Source of the DNA: Ectothiorhodospira haloalkaliphila ATCC 51935
GTDB lineage: Bacteria; Pseudomonadota; Gammaproteobacteria; Ectothiorhodospirales; Ectothiorhodospiraceae
Assembly (NCBI RefSeq): GCF_000633935.1
Contig: NZ_KK214998.1
Location: 1,637,613-1,701,612 of the forward strand
DNA length: 64,000 nucleotides
Direction of reading: 5' to 3'
Numbering within the stretch: the stretch's first letter is position 1; every line of letters begins with the position of its first letter. This document shows positions 17,573-34,203 of this stretch, piece by piece. A model generated the notes under the pieces. It did not search any database, was not told the origin of the DNA, and worked only from the letters and a program-made list of their open reading frames with translations. Both the position numbers and the translations under genes were made by a program.

Positions 17573-18445
17573 ATGGAGCATCAGATGGCATCGCTGGAGA
17601 CACCCGAGTTGGCCTGGTCGCTGATCCTGCAGGTGCGTGACCATGACTGGAGCCGGCAGCCCCGCGGCCTCTGGCACCTCCCCGGCGGGGAGCTGAAGAT
17701 CACCGCTGGCGGGCACTGGCGCAGTCATGCCCTGATCGAACCGGAGGTGGCCCGGATGCTGGACTGCCTTCTCCCCCTGGCGGCCCACGACCGGCCCTGG
17801 GTCGTGGGCCAGCTGGGTCAGAGTCTGGATGGGCGCATCGCCACCCACACCGGAGCCTCGTATTACATCAGCGGCTGGGAGGCGCGGGTGCATCTGCACC
17901 GTCTGCGGGCCCTGGCGGATGCCGTGCTCGTGGGCGCCGGCACCGCCGCCACCGACCGGCCGCAACTGACGGTGCGCCATGCGCCCGGGACCAGCCCGGC
18001 CCGTGTGGTGCTGGATCCGCGTGGGCGCGTGCCCCATGAGGGCCCCCTGTTCGAGGCGGCTGCGGATGCCGCGACGCCGCCCACCCTGTTGCTGCTGGGA
18101 AATGATGTGGGCCCGATGCCGGATCTGCCTGCCCATGTGCGCTGCCTGCACCTGGAAACGGACGAGGCCACGGGGCGCATCTGTCCCCAGCAGGTGCTGA
18201 ACTGCCTGGCCCAGGCGGGCTATCGGCGGGTGCTGGTGGAAGGCGGCGGCGTGACCGTGTCACGGTTTCTTGAGGCGGGGTTGCTGGACCGGCTGCATCT
18301 GCTGGTGGCGCCCATGGTGATCGGCTCCGGACGGCCGGGGCTGTCGCTGCCGCCCATCGACACCCTGGATCAGGCGCTGAGGCCCCGGGTGCGTCGCTTC
18401 ACCTGTGGCGAGGACACCCTGTTCGACGTGGATCTCAGGGGCTGA
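17573..18445 (+). CDS. RibD C-terminal-type reductase (DHFR-like fold)
   Basis: This 290-residue protein lacks the deaminase half of bifunctional RibD. Residues 75-290 are a complete RibD_C reductase: QLGQSLDGRIATHTG...YISG, DAVLVGAGTAATDRPQLTVR, and VLVEGGGVTVSRFLEAGLLDRL. These enzymes reduce the ribosylamino group of a pyrimidinone phosphate with NADPH. The first 70 residues are a Trp-rich extension I do not recognise. It begins 3 bases after the creatininase stop, so the two are almost certainly co-translated. Its last 11 bases overlap the convergent glycosyltransferase gene. A housekeeping RibD is not in the window, so this is likely a specialised paralogue. Confidence 0.82.
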   Translation: MEHQMASLETPELAWSLILQVRDHDWSRQPRGLWHLPGGELKITAGGHWRSHALIEPEVARMLDCLLPLAAHDRPWVVGQLGQSLDGRIATHTGASYYISGWEARVHLHRLRALADAVLVGAGTAATDRPQLTVRHAPGTSPARVVLDPRGRVPHEGPLFEAAADAATPPTLLLLGNDVGPMPDLPAHVRCLHLETDEATGRICPQQVLNCLAQAGYRRVLVEGGGVTVSRFLEAGLLDRLHLLVAPMVIGSGRPGLSLPPIDTLDQALRPRVRRFTCGEDTLFDVDLRG

Positions 18446-20366
18446 TCCCGGGGCGGGCGAAGACATCCCGGTGGCCCACCCACAAGCCCAGATGGCCCTC
18501 CCGCAGCGCCTCGCTCCGGGCCCCGTGCCAGGCAATGATGCGCGCCCGCTCCCCGGGGGCCTGCGCCAGCAGGGCGCCCCGCCAGCCGTCCAGCGTGGCC
18601 ACCCCCAGGGTGCGAGCCTCCTCGCTGCCCGCCGGCAGACACCAGGGGCTGGGGCGCTGGTGCACCCGGTAACCCCGGGCCTGCAGGCGCCGGACAAGAC
18701 AGGACGGGGCCTCAGGTCCCAGGGCCGCCCCCAGGCCCTTGTTGCGCCGCTGATGGGCGTGGAACAGGGCTGTTGCCCAGGCATCCTCGGCATCGTCCTG
18801 TCGCCGGCCCTTGGCATCCAGAAAGCCCCGCGAGCCGTCCACCGATAGCGTCAGCAGCAGGGCAGTGCCCCCATGCGCGCAGGCATCCACCAGCTGTGAC
18901 AGCCACCTGGCCGACACCAGATCCAGCAGGGCGGAAGCGGTGACCAGCTGCGTGCCTGCCAGATCCGCAGCCGAAAGATCGGCCAGATCCGCCGTGCGCA
19001 CCTGTCGCATCACGTTGCCCCCATGGGCATCATGGGGCGGCGCATCCGCCAGGGCTGCCGCCAGCAGATCCGGATCCTGGTCCCAGAGCGTCCAGTGCTG
19101 TGGTCCGGGTAGCCGGGGTGCCAGGTGGCGCAGGTTGTTGCCGGAGCCGGCCCCCAGGTCCAGGATGGGATGGGGCGCCTCGCAGCGATGTTTCAGCCAG
19201 GCCGCGGCGGCCCGGGTCAGGCGCGGGTGTCGGGCGCGGCTGTCGGCAGCGGCACGCAGGGCCAGCCAGTCGCCGGCAAAGCCCGCATCCCCGAGGCGGG
19301 GCGGCATGTCCAGTGCCACGGCAACCCGTCGGGCCGTTTCCGACCATTCGGGCAGGCGCCCCCGGGCGACCCGCGCCCCGGCGATCAGACGGGCCCGCAG
19401 CGAGGCATCCGTGAGCCAGCGCCGCAGGGCATCGGCCAGGGCCGGGGCGTCATCGGGCGGCACCGCCAGTCCGGCTCCGGGGGGCAGGGTGTCCTCCAGG
19501 GCGCCGCCGGTGGTGGTGATGACCGGCAGGCCCCGGGCCAGTGACTCGGTCACCACCATGCCATAGCCCTCGTAGCGGGAGGGCAACACGAATACCGAGG
19601 CCGCGTCGAAGGCCGCGGCCAGTCTTTCGGCGCCAAGCTCACCGTGCAGGGTGACCCGCCCCCCGAGGCCCAGGGCACGACACTGTCGGCGCAAGCCATC
19701 CGTCCACGGGGGATCACGATCCGTGGAGCCCACCCAGTGGCAGTGCCAGGGCAGGTCCGTCAGATGATTCAGGGCCTCCAGCAGCACATCATGACCCTTG
19801 CGGGGGGCCAGGTGGGCCACGCAGAGCAGTTGCGGGATGGCCTGCTCCCCAAGGGTCGCATTATCCCGGGCGATGGCGCACAAGGGGGCCGGCGCCACCC
19901 CTGGTGGTGCCACGTGGATCGATGCCGGCGGCAGGCCCAGTGCCTCCAGGCGCCGGGCGGTGAAATCGCTGGTGACGATGATCCGGCTCACCCGTTCCAG
20001 GGCACGGGTTTCCAGCTCCAGCAACTGATCACGCCGGGCGGGCGCCAGGCCACTTTCATCCCCCAGCGGATGATGCACCAGGGCGGTCAGGTCCAGGCGG
20101 TCCGCGTGGGTGTCGATCACCCCGGGAAAGGCGCCCATGGCGAGACCATCCAGCAGGGCGCGGGAACCCGCTGGCAGGGCTGCCAGGGCCTGATCCAGCG
20201 ACCGTCGGGCCGTTTCATCAGGGCCGGGGAAGGCGCCGTCGAGCCCCGTTGGTGTGACGGTCCAGCCCGCCGCTTCCAGCTCCCGGGCCAGATGCCGGTC
20301 GTACAGATAGCCGCCGGTGATCTGCCCGGGATCTCCCGGCACCAGCAGGGTGAGCCGATGATTCAA
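18435..20366 (-). CDS. GT4 glycosyltransferase fused to a class I methyltransferase
   Basis: This 643-residue fusion has residues 1-370 as a GT-B family 4 glycosyltransferase: an N-terminal [32 protein letters not shown] at the start of the donor domain, and [21 protein letters not shown], the EX7E-type sugar-nucleotide motif. Residues 385-560 are a Rossmann methyltransferase with motif [12 protein letters not shown]. It overlaps the pterin-synthase-like gene by 4 bp (ATGA), so they are coupled. Donor and acceptor are unknown. The neighbours suggest it glycosylates and methylates the product made by the reductase, amidohydrolase and pterin-like proteins, but that is inference. Confidence 0.8.
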   Translation of the reverse strand: MNHRLTLLVPGDPGQITGGYLYDRHLARELEAAGWTVTPTGLDGAFPGPDETARRSLDQALAALPAGSRALLDGLAMGAFPGVIDTHADRLDLTALVHHPLGDESGLAPARRDQLLELETRALERVSRIIVTSDFTARRLEALGLPPASIHVAPPGVAPAPLCAIARDNATLGEQAIPQLLCVAHLAPRKGHDVLLEALNHLTDLPWHCHWVGSTDRDPPWTDGLRRQCRALGLGGRVTLHGELGAERLAAAFDAASVFVLPSRYEGYGMVVTESLARGLPVITTTGGALEDTLPPGAGLAVPPDDAPALADALRRWLTDASLRARLIAGARVARGRLPEWSETARRVAVALDMPPRLGDAGFAGDWLALRAAADSRARHPRLTRAAAAWLKHRCEAPHPILDLGAGSGNNLRHLAPRLPGPQHWTLWDQDPDLLAAALADAPPHDAHGGNVMRQVRTADLADLSAADLAGTQLVTASALLDLVSARWLSQLVDACAHGGTALLLTLSVDGSRGFLDAKGRRQDDAEDAWATALFHAHQRRNKGLGAALGPEAPSCLVRRLQARGYRVHQRPSPWCLPAGSEEARTLGVATLDGWRGALLAQAPGERARIIAWHGARSEALREGHLGLWVGHRDVFARPGISP

Positions 20367-20761
20367 AGCGGGCCCTCGAAGCCTGCCTGAGCCACATGGG
20401 ACTCATGCAGGGTCACCGCCAGGGCAGACAGACCCCGGGCCGAGGCCCCCAGACGTCCCTCGCGGATGGCCACCGCGAGTCGGTCGAAGATCACCCGGGC
20501 CATGAACTCGGTGGTGGTGTTCTGCCCCTGGAAGGCTTCCACCTCGTCCAGGTTGCGATAGTTGAACTCACCCAGGATCTGATGGAGCACCTCGCTCGCC
20601 CGCCCGATGTCCACCACCAGGTTCTCCTCATCCAGTGCCTTGCGCTTGAAGCAGGCATCCACCACGTAGGTGGCGCCGTGCAGGCGCTGGGCCGGTCCGA
20701 AGGTCTCGCCGCTGAAGCTGTGGGCGATCATCATGTGATCTCTTACGTTCACCATGTACAC
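20363..20761 (-). CDS. 6-pyruvoyl-tetrahydropterin synthase/QueD-like protein, altered active site
   Basis: This 132-residue protein follows the PTPS/QueD fold order: a first zinc His in MMIAHSFSG (His14), then [43 protein letters not shown] and LAVTLHES. Key residues differ from QueD. The HGH pair is HGA (His28 kept, Ala30), the catalytic Cys before it is absent, and the LDH of the Asp-His pair reads FNY. The zinc site may use His9, His14 and His28. It probably does not do the QueD reaction. It lies between the dehydrogenase and the GT4-methyltransferase in one operon. Confidence 0.78.
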   Translation of the reverse strand: MYMVNVRDHMMIAHSFSGETFGPAQRLHGATYVVDACFKRKALDEENLVVDIGRASEVLHQILGEFNYRNLDEVEAFQGQNTTTEFMARVIFDRLAVAIREGRLGASARGLSALAVTLHESHVAQAGFEGPL

Positions 20762-20782
20762 GGGGCTTCTCCTGGAATGTAT

Positions 20783-21784
20783 TCAAGGGTTGGACATCGC
20801 GGCGGGATACCGAATCCGATGACAGAGCACCTGGCCTGCCCCCTCCACCAGCGAGGGCATCACACGAGGCAGGTCAGCAAAATCCGATTCGCCACTGATC
20901 AACCGGTCCAGCACCGGATCTCGCAGCAGATCCAGTGCCAGGGCCAGGCGGCGGCGATGATCCCAGCGGGTCGCGTGCGATGGCGGCAGTTGGCCCACCT
21001 GGCTGGAGCGCAGGGTGAGCCGTCGGGCATGGAAGGCCTCGCCCAGGGGCAGGGTGACCGGCGTGTCGCCATACCAGCTCATCTCCAGCACCAGGGCCTC
21101 GTGGCCCGCCAGCTCCAGGGCCCGCACCAGTCCGGCCGGCTGGCCGCTGACGTGGATCACCCGGTCCTGTTCCGAGGGGGCATGCTCCGGGAGGGCGAAG
21201 CTGGCCCCCAGGGCCTGGGCCAGTGGGGCCCGTTCGGCCTGCAGATCCACCAGGGTCACCCGCGTGCCCGGGATGCGTGCCGCCAGGTAGGCCAGCAGGG
21301 CACCCACCACCCCGGCGCCGATGACGCACACCCGATCCCCGGGGCTGATCCCTGCATCCCAGATGCCGTTGATGGCGGTTTCCATGTTGGCCGCCAGCAC
21401 GGCCCGCCCCGGGGGCAGGTCCTCGGGCAGCGAGGTCACCGCCGTGGCAGGCACCTGATAAATATCCTGGTGGGGGTGCAGACAGAAGACCCTCTGGCCC
21501 TCCAGCTCGTCAGGGCCGGCCTCCACCCGGCCCACGCTGGCATAACCGTATTTCACCGGTCCGGGAAAGGCCCCCGCCTGAAAGGGGGCACGCATGCGCT
21601 CATGCTCCGAGGGCGGCACGCGCCCCTGAAACACCAGGGACTCGGTGCCCCGGCTGATGCCGCTGTAGAGTGCCATCACCCGCACCTGGCCGGCGGGCAG
21701 CGGCGGTATTGCCTCCCGGCGCAGCTCTCCCTGACCGGGGCCGGGTATCCAGAAGGCGGTGGCGGCGGCACTGTTGGTGGACAT
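20783..21784 (-). CDS. Medium-chain (zinc-type) dehydrogenase/reductase
   Basis: This 333-residue MDR-superfamily oxidoreductase has a GroES-like first half (residues 30-120) and then a Rossmann domain with VCVIGAGVVGALLAYLAA near residue 155 for NAD(P). The structural-zinc Cys cluster of true alcohol dehydrogenases is missing, and the usual catalytic Cys near residue 45 is replaced (YSGISRGTE, where many ADHs have CGICGTD). It resembles the threonine/sorbitol-type and bacteriochlorophyllide-type branches. It is the first gene of a three-gene leftward operon with the pterin-synthase-like and GT4-methyltransferase genes, with a 21-bp gap to the next. The substrate is presumably an intermediate of that pathway. 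Confidence 0.78.
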   Translation of the reverse strand: MSTNSAAATAFWIPGPGQGELRREAIPPLPAGQVRVMALYSGISRGTESLVFQGRVPPSEHERMRAPFQAGAFPGPVKYGYASVGRVEAGPDELEGQRVFCLHPHQDIYQVPATAVTSLPEDLPPGRAVLAANMETAINGIWDAGISPGDRVCVIGAGVVGALLAYLAARIPGTRVTLVDLQAERAPLAQALGASFALPEHAPSEQDRVIHVSGQPAGLVRALELAGHEALVLEMSWYGDTPVTLPLGEAFHARRLTLRSSQVGQLPPSHATRWDHRRRLALALDLLRDPVLDRLISGESDFADLPRVMPSLVEGAGQVLCHRIRYPAAMSNP

Positions 21785-21921
21785 GGCGGAATCTTTCGGC
21801 GTCGGCGCCTGTCAGTGGCTTCAGGGGCAGCATAGGCCCGAACGGGCCGGGTGTCTTCCCCCGCATGGGCCTGCCGGCCCGCAGGCATCGGTCAGCATCA
21901 GGCATCGGGAGCGCGCGCGAC

Positions 21922-22668
21922 GTGGATAAAGCGGCAGAGATATTGAAGGGCAGGGTGGCTGATCCAAAGTCGCCCCCCCGGCGCCTGCTCCCTGATTTGC
22001 TGGTGGCCCTGGGCCTGCTGCTGGCGGGCCTGGCGTGGCTGATGGGTGCGGGGCCGCTGTCCCTGATGGCCGCGACCGGGGCCATCCTGGCCTATACGCT
22101 GCTGGCCCTGCTGCTGCTGAGAGCCTGGTCGGCGCCCTCGGGCGGGTTCGGCTGGCCCAACCGGGTGACCCTGGTGCGCGCCCTCCCGGCCTGTGTGCTG
22201 GCGGGCGCCCTGATGCAGCCGGAGCTGTACCGCGAGCACGGTACGCTGCTGGCCGGTCTGGCCGTGGCGGCCCTGTTGCTGGATGGCCTGGATGGCTGGC
22301 TGGCCCGACGGCTGGACGCCGCCACGGCCTTCGGCGCCCGCTTCGACATGGAACTGGACGCGGCCCTGATCCTGGTGCTGTGCCTGGGGCTGGCCCTGTC
22401 GGGCAAGGTGGGGGCGTGGGTCCTGGCCATCGGCCTGATGCGTTACGCCTTCGTGGCTGCCGGATATTGGGAGCCTCGACTGCAGCAGGCCCTGCCCGAC
22501 AGCCATCGGCGCAAGGCCGTTTGTGTCTGGCAGGTGCTGGCCCTGCTGGCCTGCCTGCCTGGTTTTGTCAGCGGGTCTTTGGCCACCGGGCTGGCGGCCT
22601 CGGCGCTGCTGGCGTTGACGGTATCCTTTGGTCTGGATGTGCGCTGGCTGGTGCGAAGGGTACGGTGA
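21922..22668 (+). CDS. CDP-alcohol phosphatidyltransferase
   Basis: This integral membrane enzyme (about 248 residues) has six or so hydrophobic helices. The perfect family motif DGx2ARx8Gx3Dx3D falls in DGWLARRLDAATAFGARFD, completed by MELD. These enzymes attach a polar alcohol to a CDP-activated lipid. Substrate is not evident. The start is uncertain: GTG 21922, TTG 21943 and GTG 21955 are all in frame, and no ATG precedes the first helix. It is divergent from the dehydrogenase gene with a 137-bp gap, and convergent with the sensor kinase. It may add the lipid part to the locus product, or be an unrelated phospholipid gene. Confidence 0.78.
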   Translation: MDKAAEILKGRVADPKSPPRRLLPDLLVALGLLLAGLAWLMGAGPLSLMAATGAILAYTLLALLLLRAWSAPSGGFGWPNRVTLVRALPACVLAGALMQPELYREHGTLLAGLAVAALLLDGLDGWLARRLDAATAFGARFDMELDAALILVLCLGLALSGKVGAWVLAIGLMRYAFVAAGYWEPRLQQALPDSHRRKAVCVWQVLALLACLPGFVSGSLATGLAASALLALTVSFGLDVRWLVRRVR

Positions 22669-22676
22669 GGTCAGGA

Positions 22677-27073
<4,397 letters not shown>

Positions 27074-27077
<4 letters not shown>

Positions 27078-28252
27078 GAGGCGCTGTCCTCCCGACCCTG
27101 GGCCATCTCCGGGTCCGCCAGGCGCGCCTGGATGCTGGCGAAACGATCCTGGATGGTTGCGAAACAGGCGGTCAGCCGAGGGTCGAAATGCTTCCCGGAC
27201 TGTTCGAGGATATGCTGGCTCGCCGCTTCCCGGCTCCAGGGGGCCTTGTAGGGGCGCTGCATGGTCAGGGCATCGTACACGTCGGCAATGGCCATCATCC
27301 GGGCGGGCAGGGGGATGGCCTCACCCGCAAGGCCCTGGGGATAACCGGAACCATCCCAGCGCTCGTGGTGATGGGCGGCGATGCTGGAGGCCACTTCCAG
27401 CATCGCCAGGGCACTGATGGGCGTGGGTTCCAGAGGGGCGACATCCTGATCCAGGGCCTTGTCGATGGCGCGCCGAATGGTCCGCTCGCCAATACGGGTA
27501 TGGTCCTTCATGGTGGACCATTCCGCGGGCGTGAGCTTGCCCGGCTTGAGCAGGATGCTGTCGGGGATACCGATCTTGCCAATGTCGTGCAACGGCGCGG
27601 CACGCACGATGTGGTTGAGATACTGGGGGGTCAGTTCGCTCTTGAACTCGGGATGCGCCTGCAGGGCCTGACCCAAGGCCTCCACGTAGGCCTGCACCCG
27701 CAGGATATGGTTGCCGGTGTCGTCATCGCGGGTCTCGGCCAGTTGCAGCAGCATGCTCATGCTGATGTCCTGGGTGATGAGGTTCTCCCGAGTGCGCCGC
27801 TCCACCTCGCCCTCGAGCCAGGCGTTCTGGTCACGCAACTGATCCCTGGCCTGCTTCAGTTCCAGGTGTGTGCCGATGCGGGCCAGCATGATGCCCGGGT
27901 TGACGGGTTTGGTGATGTAGTCCACGGCCCCCAGCCGCAGGCCCGTTTCCTCGTCGTCGGCTTCATTCAGGGCGGTGACGAAGATGGTGGGAATGTCCCA
28001 GAGCGACGGTTGTCGGCGCAGTTCGGAGAGCACCATGTGGCCATCCATGTCGGGCATCATCACGTCCAGCAGGATGAGATCCGGGTAGGGTGGCCTGCCC
28101 AGCAGGCCCAGTGCCTGCTGGCCGGACTTGCAGGCACGCACATGGTAGTGGGGCTGCAGGAGTTGGCTGAATACGGCGAGGTTGGCCGGTTCATCGTCGA
28201 CGACCAGAATCGTGTGTTTTGCCACGTTGATTCTCGTTGTTTGGGCCACCAT
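27074..28252 (-). CDS. Response regulator with HD-GYP c-di-GMP phosphodiesterase domain
   Basis: This 392-residue protein has an N-terminal receiver domain (ILVVDDEP near residue 15; phospho-Asp in [13 protein letters not shown] near 61; K in ITKP) and a short coiled linker. It then has an HD-GYP domain with [10 protein letters not shown] near 219 and [11 protein letters not shown] near 293, the catalytic HD and GYP motifs of enzymes that hydrolyse cyclic di-GMP. The start at 28252 gives [16 protein letters not shown]. Upstream in-frame sequence is low-complexity shadow of mreD. It is coupled to the hybrid kinase by ATGA, so that kinase's Hpt is the likely phosphodonor. Confidence 0.9.
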
Positions 28253-28268
28253 CCCTTCAGATGGTGCC

Positions 28269-28760
28269 TTAACTTGCGCCCAGACACCAACGCCGACGGA
28301 TGCCGCGCAGGGTGACGAACACCAGGGGCCAGAGCAGCACGCTGCTGGCCAGGGGGGCCCAGTACAACCACGTGCCCGGGGCCATGCCGGTGATGCCATA
28401 CACCCAGAGCACCAGCATGAGATGCACGGCCAGCAGGGCGCCCACGGTGACCGCCTGCTGCCAGACGGGGAAGAAGCGCACCCGCTGATGCAGGCGCAGA
28501 CTGATCCAGGCGATCACGGCCAGCCCCAGGGCGTGTTGCCCCAGCAGGGCGCCCTGAGTCACGTCCAGCAGCAGGCCCAGGAACCAGGCCGTGCCCACGC
28601 CCACCTGCCGGGGCAGGGCGAGGGTCCAGTAGAGCACGGTCATGGCCAGCCATTCCGGCCGCCAGGGGGCCAGTTCCTCGGGCAGCGGCATCACCGTGAG
28701 GACCAGCGCCCCCACGAAAGTCATCGGGATCACCAGCAGGCGTGCGCGCCACTCACCCAT
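28269..28760 (-). CDS. mreD: Rod shape-determining protein MreD
   Basis: This 163-residue inner-membrane protein has five hydrophobic segments and matches MreD in size and position, directly after mreC, which it overlaps by 8 bp. Family-like features are [16 protein letters not shown] and the [17 protein letters not shown] loop (D.. G..LG.hal). It helps organise the elongasome with MreB and MreC. Confidence 0.9.
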   Translation of the reverse strand: MGEWRARLLVIPMTFVGALVLTVMPLPEELAPWRPEWLAMTVLYWTLALPRQVGVGTAWFLGLLLDVTQGALLGQHALGLAVIAWISLRLHQRVRFFPVWQQAVTVGALLAVHLMLVLWVYGITGMAPGTWLYWAPLASSVLLWPLVFVTLRGIRRRWCLGAS

Positions 28761-29685
28761 GGATCACCTCGTCCACGTCCGGGTCGTCGGCGTCATCCGC
28801 GGGGGGCGGTTCGGTGGGCTCGGGGGGCGCAAGATCCGAAGGGGTGTCCGGGTCCTGGTCGGGTTGCGCGGGCCATAGCAGCAGAACCTCACGGGAGCGA
28901 TCCAGGCGTGCCAGCGGCCGGGCTTCCACCCGGGCGAAGGATTCGCCGGGGGGGCGTTCCACCCGGGTGACCTGGGCCACCGGATAATCGGCCGGGAAAC
29001 GTCCCCCCAGCCCCGAGGTGCTGATGATGTCACCGCGGCGGATGTCCTCGCTGGGGGGAATGAAACGCAGGTCCAGGCGCTCCGGGTTGCCAGTGCCCAC
29101 GGCCAGCGTGCGCAACCCTGTGCGGTTCACCTGTACGGGGAGGGCGTGGCTCGGGTCGGAGATCAGCAGGGCCACGCTATTGAAGGCGTGAACCTCCAGT
29201 ATCTGGCCCACCACCCCGGCGGCATTGATCAGGGGTTGCCCGGGATAGACCTGATGGCGGCTGCCCTTGTCCAGCACCACCTGCTGACGGAAGGGGTCCA
29301 GGTCCACCGATAGCAGTTGTGCGATGACCACCTGCTCCTGCAGGCGCTCGGCGGTGTCCAGCAACTCCCGTAGACGGGCGTTTTCCGCCTCCAGGGCCTC
29401 GAAGCGCAGCATGCGTGAACGCAGCAGCAGGTTTTCCTCCTGCAAGGCGCGATTGTGTGCCACGAGGGACTGATGAGTGGAGAACTGTTCGCCTGCCCAG
29501 GCGCTCAGGCGCACGGGCAGGTCAGCGGCATACTGGATGGGATACACGGCCGAGGACAGCCAGGACCGCACGTCCTGGAGATGATGGTGTCGGTGGTCCA
29601 CGGTCATCAGCACGAGGGACAGGACAACCACCAGGGCCAGCCGGAATGCCGGCGAGGGCCCCAGGATGAAGAGCGGCTGTTTGAT
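28753..29685 (-). CDS. mreC: Cell shape-determining protein MreC (probable ATC start)
   Basis: This periplasmic scaffold protein of the elongasome (about 310 residues) has one membrane helix (near residues 15-33), a coiled coil (LVAHNRALQEENLLLRSRM), and then the beta-barrel domain (VGQILEVHAFNSVALLISDP). The first standard start in frame is GTG 29631, but that cuts the conserved N-terminus. Upstream, in frame, the sequence reads IKQPLFILGPSPAFRL, the classic MreC beginning, from an ATC at 29685 preceded by GGGAGGG at ideal spacing. An in-frame stop closes the frame just beyond. ATC is therefore the best start candidate. The C-terminal Pro/Asp-rich tail of about 45 residues is unstructured. 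It lies 23 bases after mreB and overlaps mreD by 8 bp. Confidence 0.9.
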   Translation of the reverse strand: MKQPLFILGPSPAFRLALVVVLSLVLMTVDHRHHHLQDVRSWLSSAVYPIQYAADLPVRLSAWAGEQFSTHQSLVAHNRALQEENLLLRSRMLRFEALEAENARLRELLDTAERLQEQVVIAQLLSVDLDPFRQQVVLDKGSRHQVYPGQPLINAAGVVGQILEVHAFNSVALLISDPSHALPVQVNRTGLRTLAVGTGNPERLDLRFIPPSEDIRRGDIISTSGLGGRFPADYPVAQVTRVERPPGESFARVEARPLARLDRSREVLLLWPAQPDQDPDTPSDLAPPEPTEPPPADDADDPDVDEVIHG

Positions 29686-29708
29686 GGTGGGCCCTCCCGT
29701 GCGGTGTG

Positions 29709-30827
<1,119 letters not shown>

Positions 30828-30879
30828 CTATGCTACTTTACGCCGCTTAACCCAAGTATTCGTGATCCCGGAGCATGTC

Positions 30880-31167
30880 ATGTCGCTGTCACTCGATGAG
30901 GTGCGCAAGATCGCCCATCTGGCCCGGCTCAGTGTCCAGGAAGAGGATCTGCAGGGTTACGCCCGCAACCTCTCCGACATTCTGGACCTGGTGCAGCAGA
31001 TGGAAGGGGTCGACACGCAGGGCGTGACGCCCATGGCCCATCCGCTGGATGCCTCCCAGCGATTGCGCGCCGACGAGCCCACCGAGACCGACCAGCGGGA
31101 TCACTTCCAGGGTAACGCCCCGGCCGTGGAATCCGGCCTCTATCTGGTGCCCAAGGTGATCGAGTAG
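30880..31167 (+). CDS. gatC: Asp-tRNA(Asn)/Glu-tRNA(Gln) amidotransferase subunit C
   Basis: This 95-residue GatC begins MSLSLDEVRKIAHLARL and includes LSDILDLVQQMEGVDTQGV and a Leu/Pro-rich C-terminus. It stabilises the GatA-GatB complex, which converts Glu-tRNA(Gln) or Asp-tRNA(Asn) to the amide form. It is the first gene of gatCAB. The 124 bases shared with divergent mreB must hold both promoters. Confidence 0.93.
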   Translation: MSLSLDEVRKIAHLARLSVQEEDLQGYARNLSDILDLVQQMEGVDTQGVTPMAHPLDASQRLRADEPTETDQRDHFQGNAPAVESGLYLVPKVIE

Positions 31168-31244
31168 GCCCCTCCGTGGCGGTGGCCACTCCTTCTCAGC
31201 CGTCCCCGCGAGCCCTTTGACCGTCTTCAACCACGGAACGATCC

Positions 31245-32699
31245 ATGCACGAGAAGTCCATTGCCGAACTCGCCACCGCTCTCAAGGACGGTGAGGTCTC
31301 CAGTGTCGAGCTGACAGCTCACTACCTGCGCCGCATCGAGACCCTGGACGACGCCATCAACGCCTATGTCACCGTGACCGGCGAGCAGGCCATGGAAGCG
31401 GCCAAGGCTGCCGACGAGGCCCGGGCCCAGGGGAATGCCGGCCCCCTCACCGGGGTGCCCATTGCCCACAAGGACATCTTCTGCACCGAGGGCACACGCA
31501 CCTCCTGTGGCTCGAAGATGCTGGATAACTTCATCGCCCCCTATGACGCCACGGTGGTGGCACGCTTCAAGGCGGCGGGCTGCCCCATCCTGGGCAAGAC
31601 CAACATGGACGAGTTCGCCATGGGGTCCTCCAACGAGACCAGCTACTACGGCCCGGTGAAGAATCCCTGGGATACCGAGCGGGTGCCCGGTGGCTCCTCC
31701 GGCGGCTCCGCCGCAGTGGTGGCCGGACGTCTGGCGCCGGGGGCCACGGGCACCGATACCGGCGGATCCATTCGCCAGCCGGCCGCGCTGAACGGTGTGA
31801 CCGGCATCAAGCCCACCTACGGTCGCGTGTCCCGCTGGGGCATGATCGCCTTCGCCTCCAGCCTGGACCAGGGTGGCCCCATGGCCCGCACCGCCGAGGA
31901 TTGCGCGCTGATGCTCAACGTGATGGCGGGCTTCGACCAGCGTGATTCCACCAGTATCCAGCGCCCCGATGAGGATTTCACCAAGCGCCTGAACACCCCG
32001 GTGAAAGGTCTGCGCATCGGCCTGCCCAAGCAGTTCTTCGGGGAAGGCATGGATGCGGGCGTGGCCCGCGTGGTGGATGAGGCCATCGCCCACTACAAGG
32101 GCCTGGGGGCGGAGTTCGTGGAGGTGGATCTGCCCCACTCGGATCTGTCTGTGGCTGCCTACTATGTGGTGGCCCCGGCCGAATGCTCCTCCAACCTGGC
32201 CCGCTTCGACGGCGTGCGCTATGGCTATCGCTGCGAGGACCCGAAGGATCTCCTGGACCTTTACATGCGCTCCCGCGGCGAGGGCTTCGGCCCCGAGGTG
32301 AAGCGACGCATCATGGTGGGCACCTACGCCCTCTCGGCAGGGTATTTTGATGCCTACTACCTCAAGGCGCAGAAGATCCGCCGGCTGATCGCCGAGGATT
32401 TCGCCACTGCCTTCAAGGATGTGGACGTGATCCTGGGGCCCACCGCCCCGAGCACGGCCTTCCGGCTGGGTGAGAAGACGGATGACCCGGTCACCATGTA
32501 TCTGTCGGATACCTACACCATCGCCGTGAACCTGGCTGGCCTGCCGGCCATGTCGCTGCCCGCCGGTTTCAGCGATGGGCTACCCGTGGGCCTGCAACTC
32601 ATCGGCAATTACTTCGAGGAAGCCCGCCTGCTCGGGGTGGCCCACCAGTACCAGTTGGGCACGGAATGGTGTCGGATGGCCCCGGGCGGCTTCGAGTAA
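31245..32699 (+). CDS. gatA: Asp-tRNA(Asn)/Glu-tRNA(Gln) amidotransferase subunit A
   Basis: This 484-residue amidase-signature enzyme releases ammonia from glutamine for the amidotransferase. The Ser-cisSer-Lys triad segments are visible: [12 protein letters not shown] (Lys near residue 77), [14 protein letters not shown] (Ser near 152) and [14 protein letters not shown] (nucleophile Ser near 176). Length is normal. It lies 77 bases after gatC and 54 bases before gatB. Confidence 0.96.
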   Translation: MHEKSIAELATALKDGEVSSVELTAHYLRRIETLDDAINAYVTVTGEQAMEAAKAADEARAQGNAGPLTGVPIAHKDIFCTEGTRTSCGSKMLDNFIAPYDATVVARFKAAGCPILGKTNMDEFAMGSSNETSYYGPVKNPWDTERVPGGSSGGSAAVVAGRLAPGATGTDTGGSIRQPAALNGVTGIKPTYGRVSRWGMIAFASSLDQGGPMARTAEDCALMLNVMAGFDQRDSTSIQRPDEDFTKRLNTPVKGLRIGLPKQFFGEGMDAGVARVVDEAIAHYKGLGAEFVEVDLPHSDLSVAAYYVVAPAECSSNLARFDGVRYGYRCEDPKDLLDLYMRSRGEGFGPEVKRRIMVGTYALSAGYFDAYYLKAQKIRRLIAEDFATAFKDVDVILGPTAPSTAFRLGEKTDDPVTMYLSDTYTIAVNLAGLPAMSLPAGFSDGLPVGLQLIGNYFEEARLLGVAHQYQLGTEWCRMAPGGFE

Positions 32700-32753
32700 G
32701 CCGCGGTCGCCGCAAATCATTCCCCGTCTTACGTCAAACATCAGGATCACTGT

Positions 32754-34187
<1,434 letters not shown>

Positions 34188-34203
34188 AGGGGGTAGCCCC
34201 ACT

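Noticed and set aside
16757..18445. Creatininase plus RibD reductase as a mycofactocin or F420 locus
   Set aside because: No mftA/B/C, radical-SAM or F420 CofGH-type genes are nearby, so those pathways are not supported.
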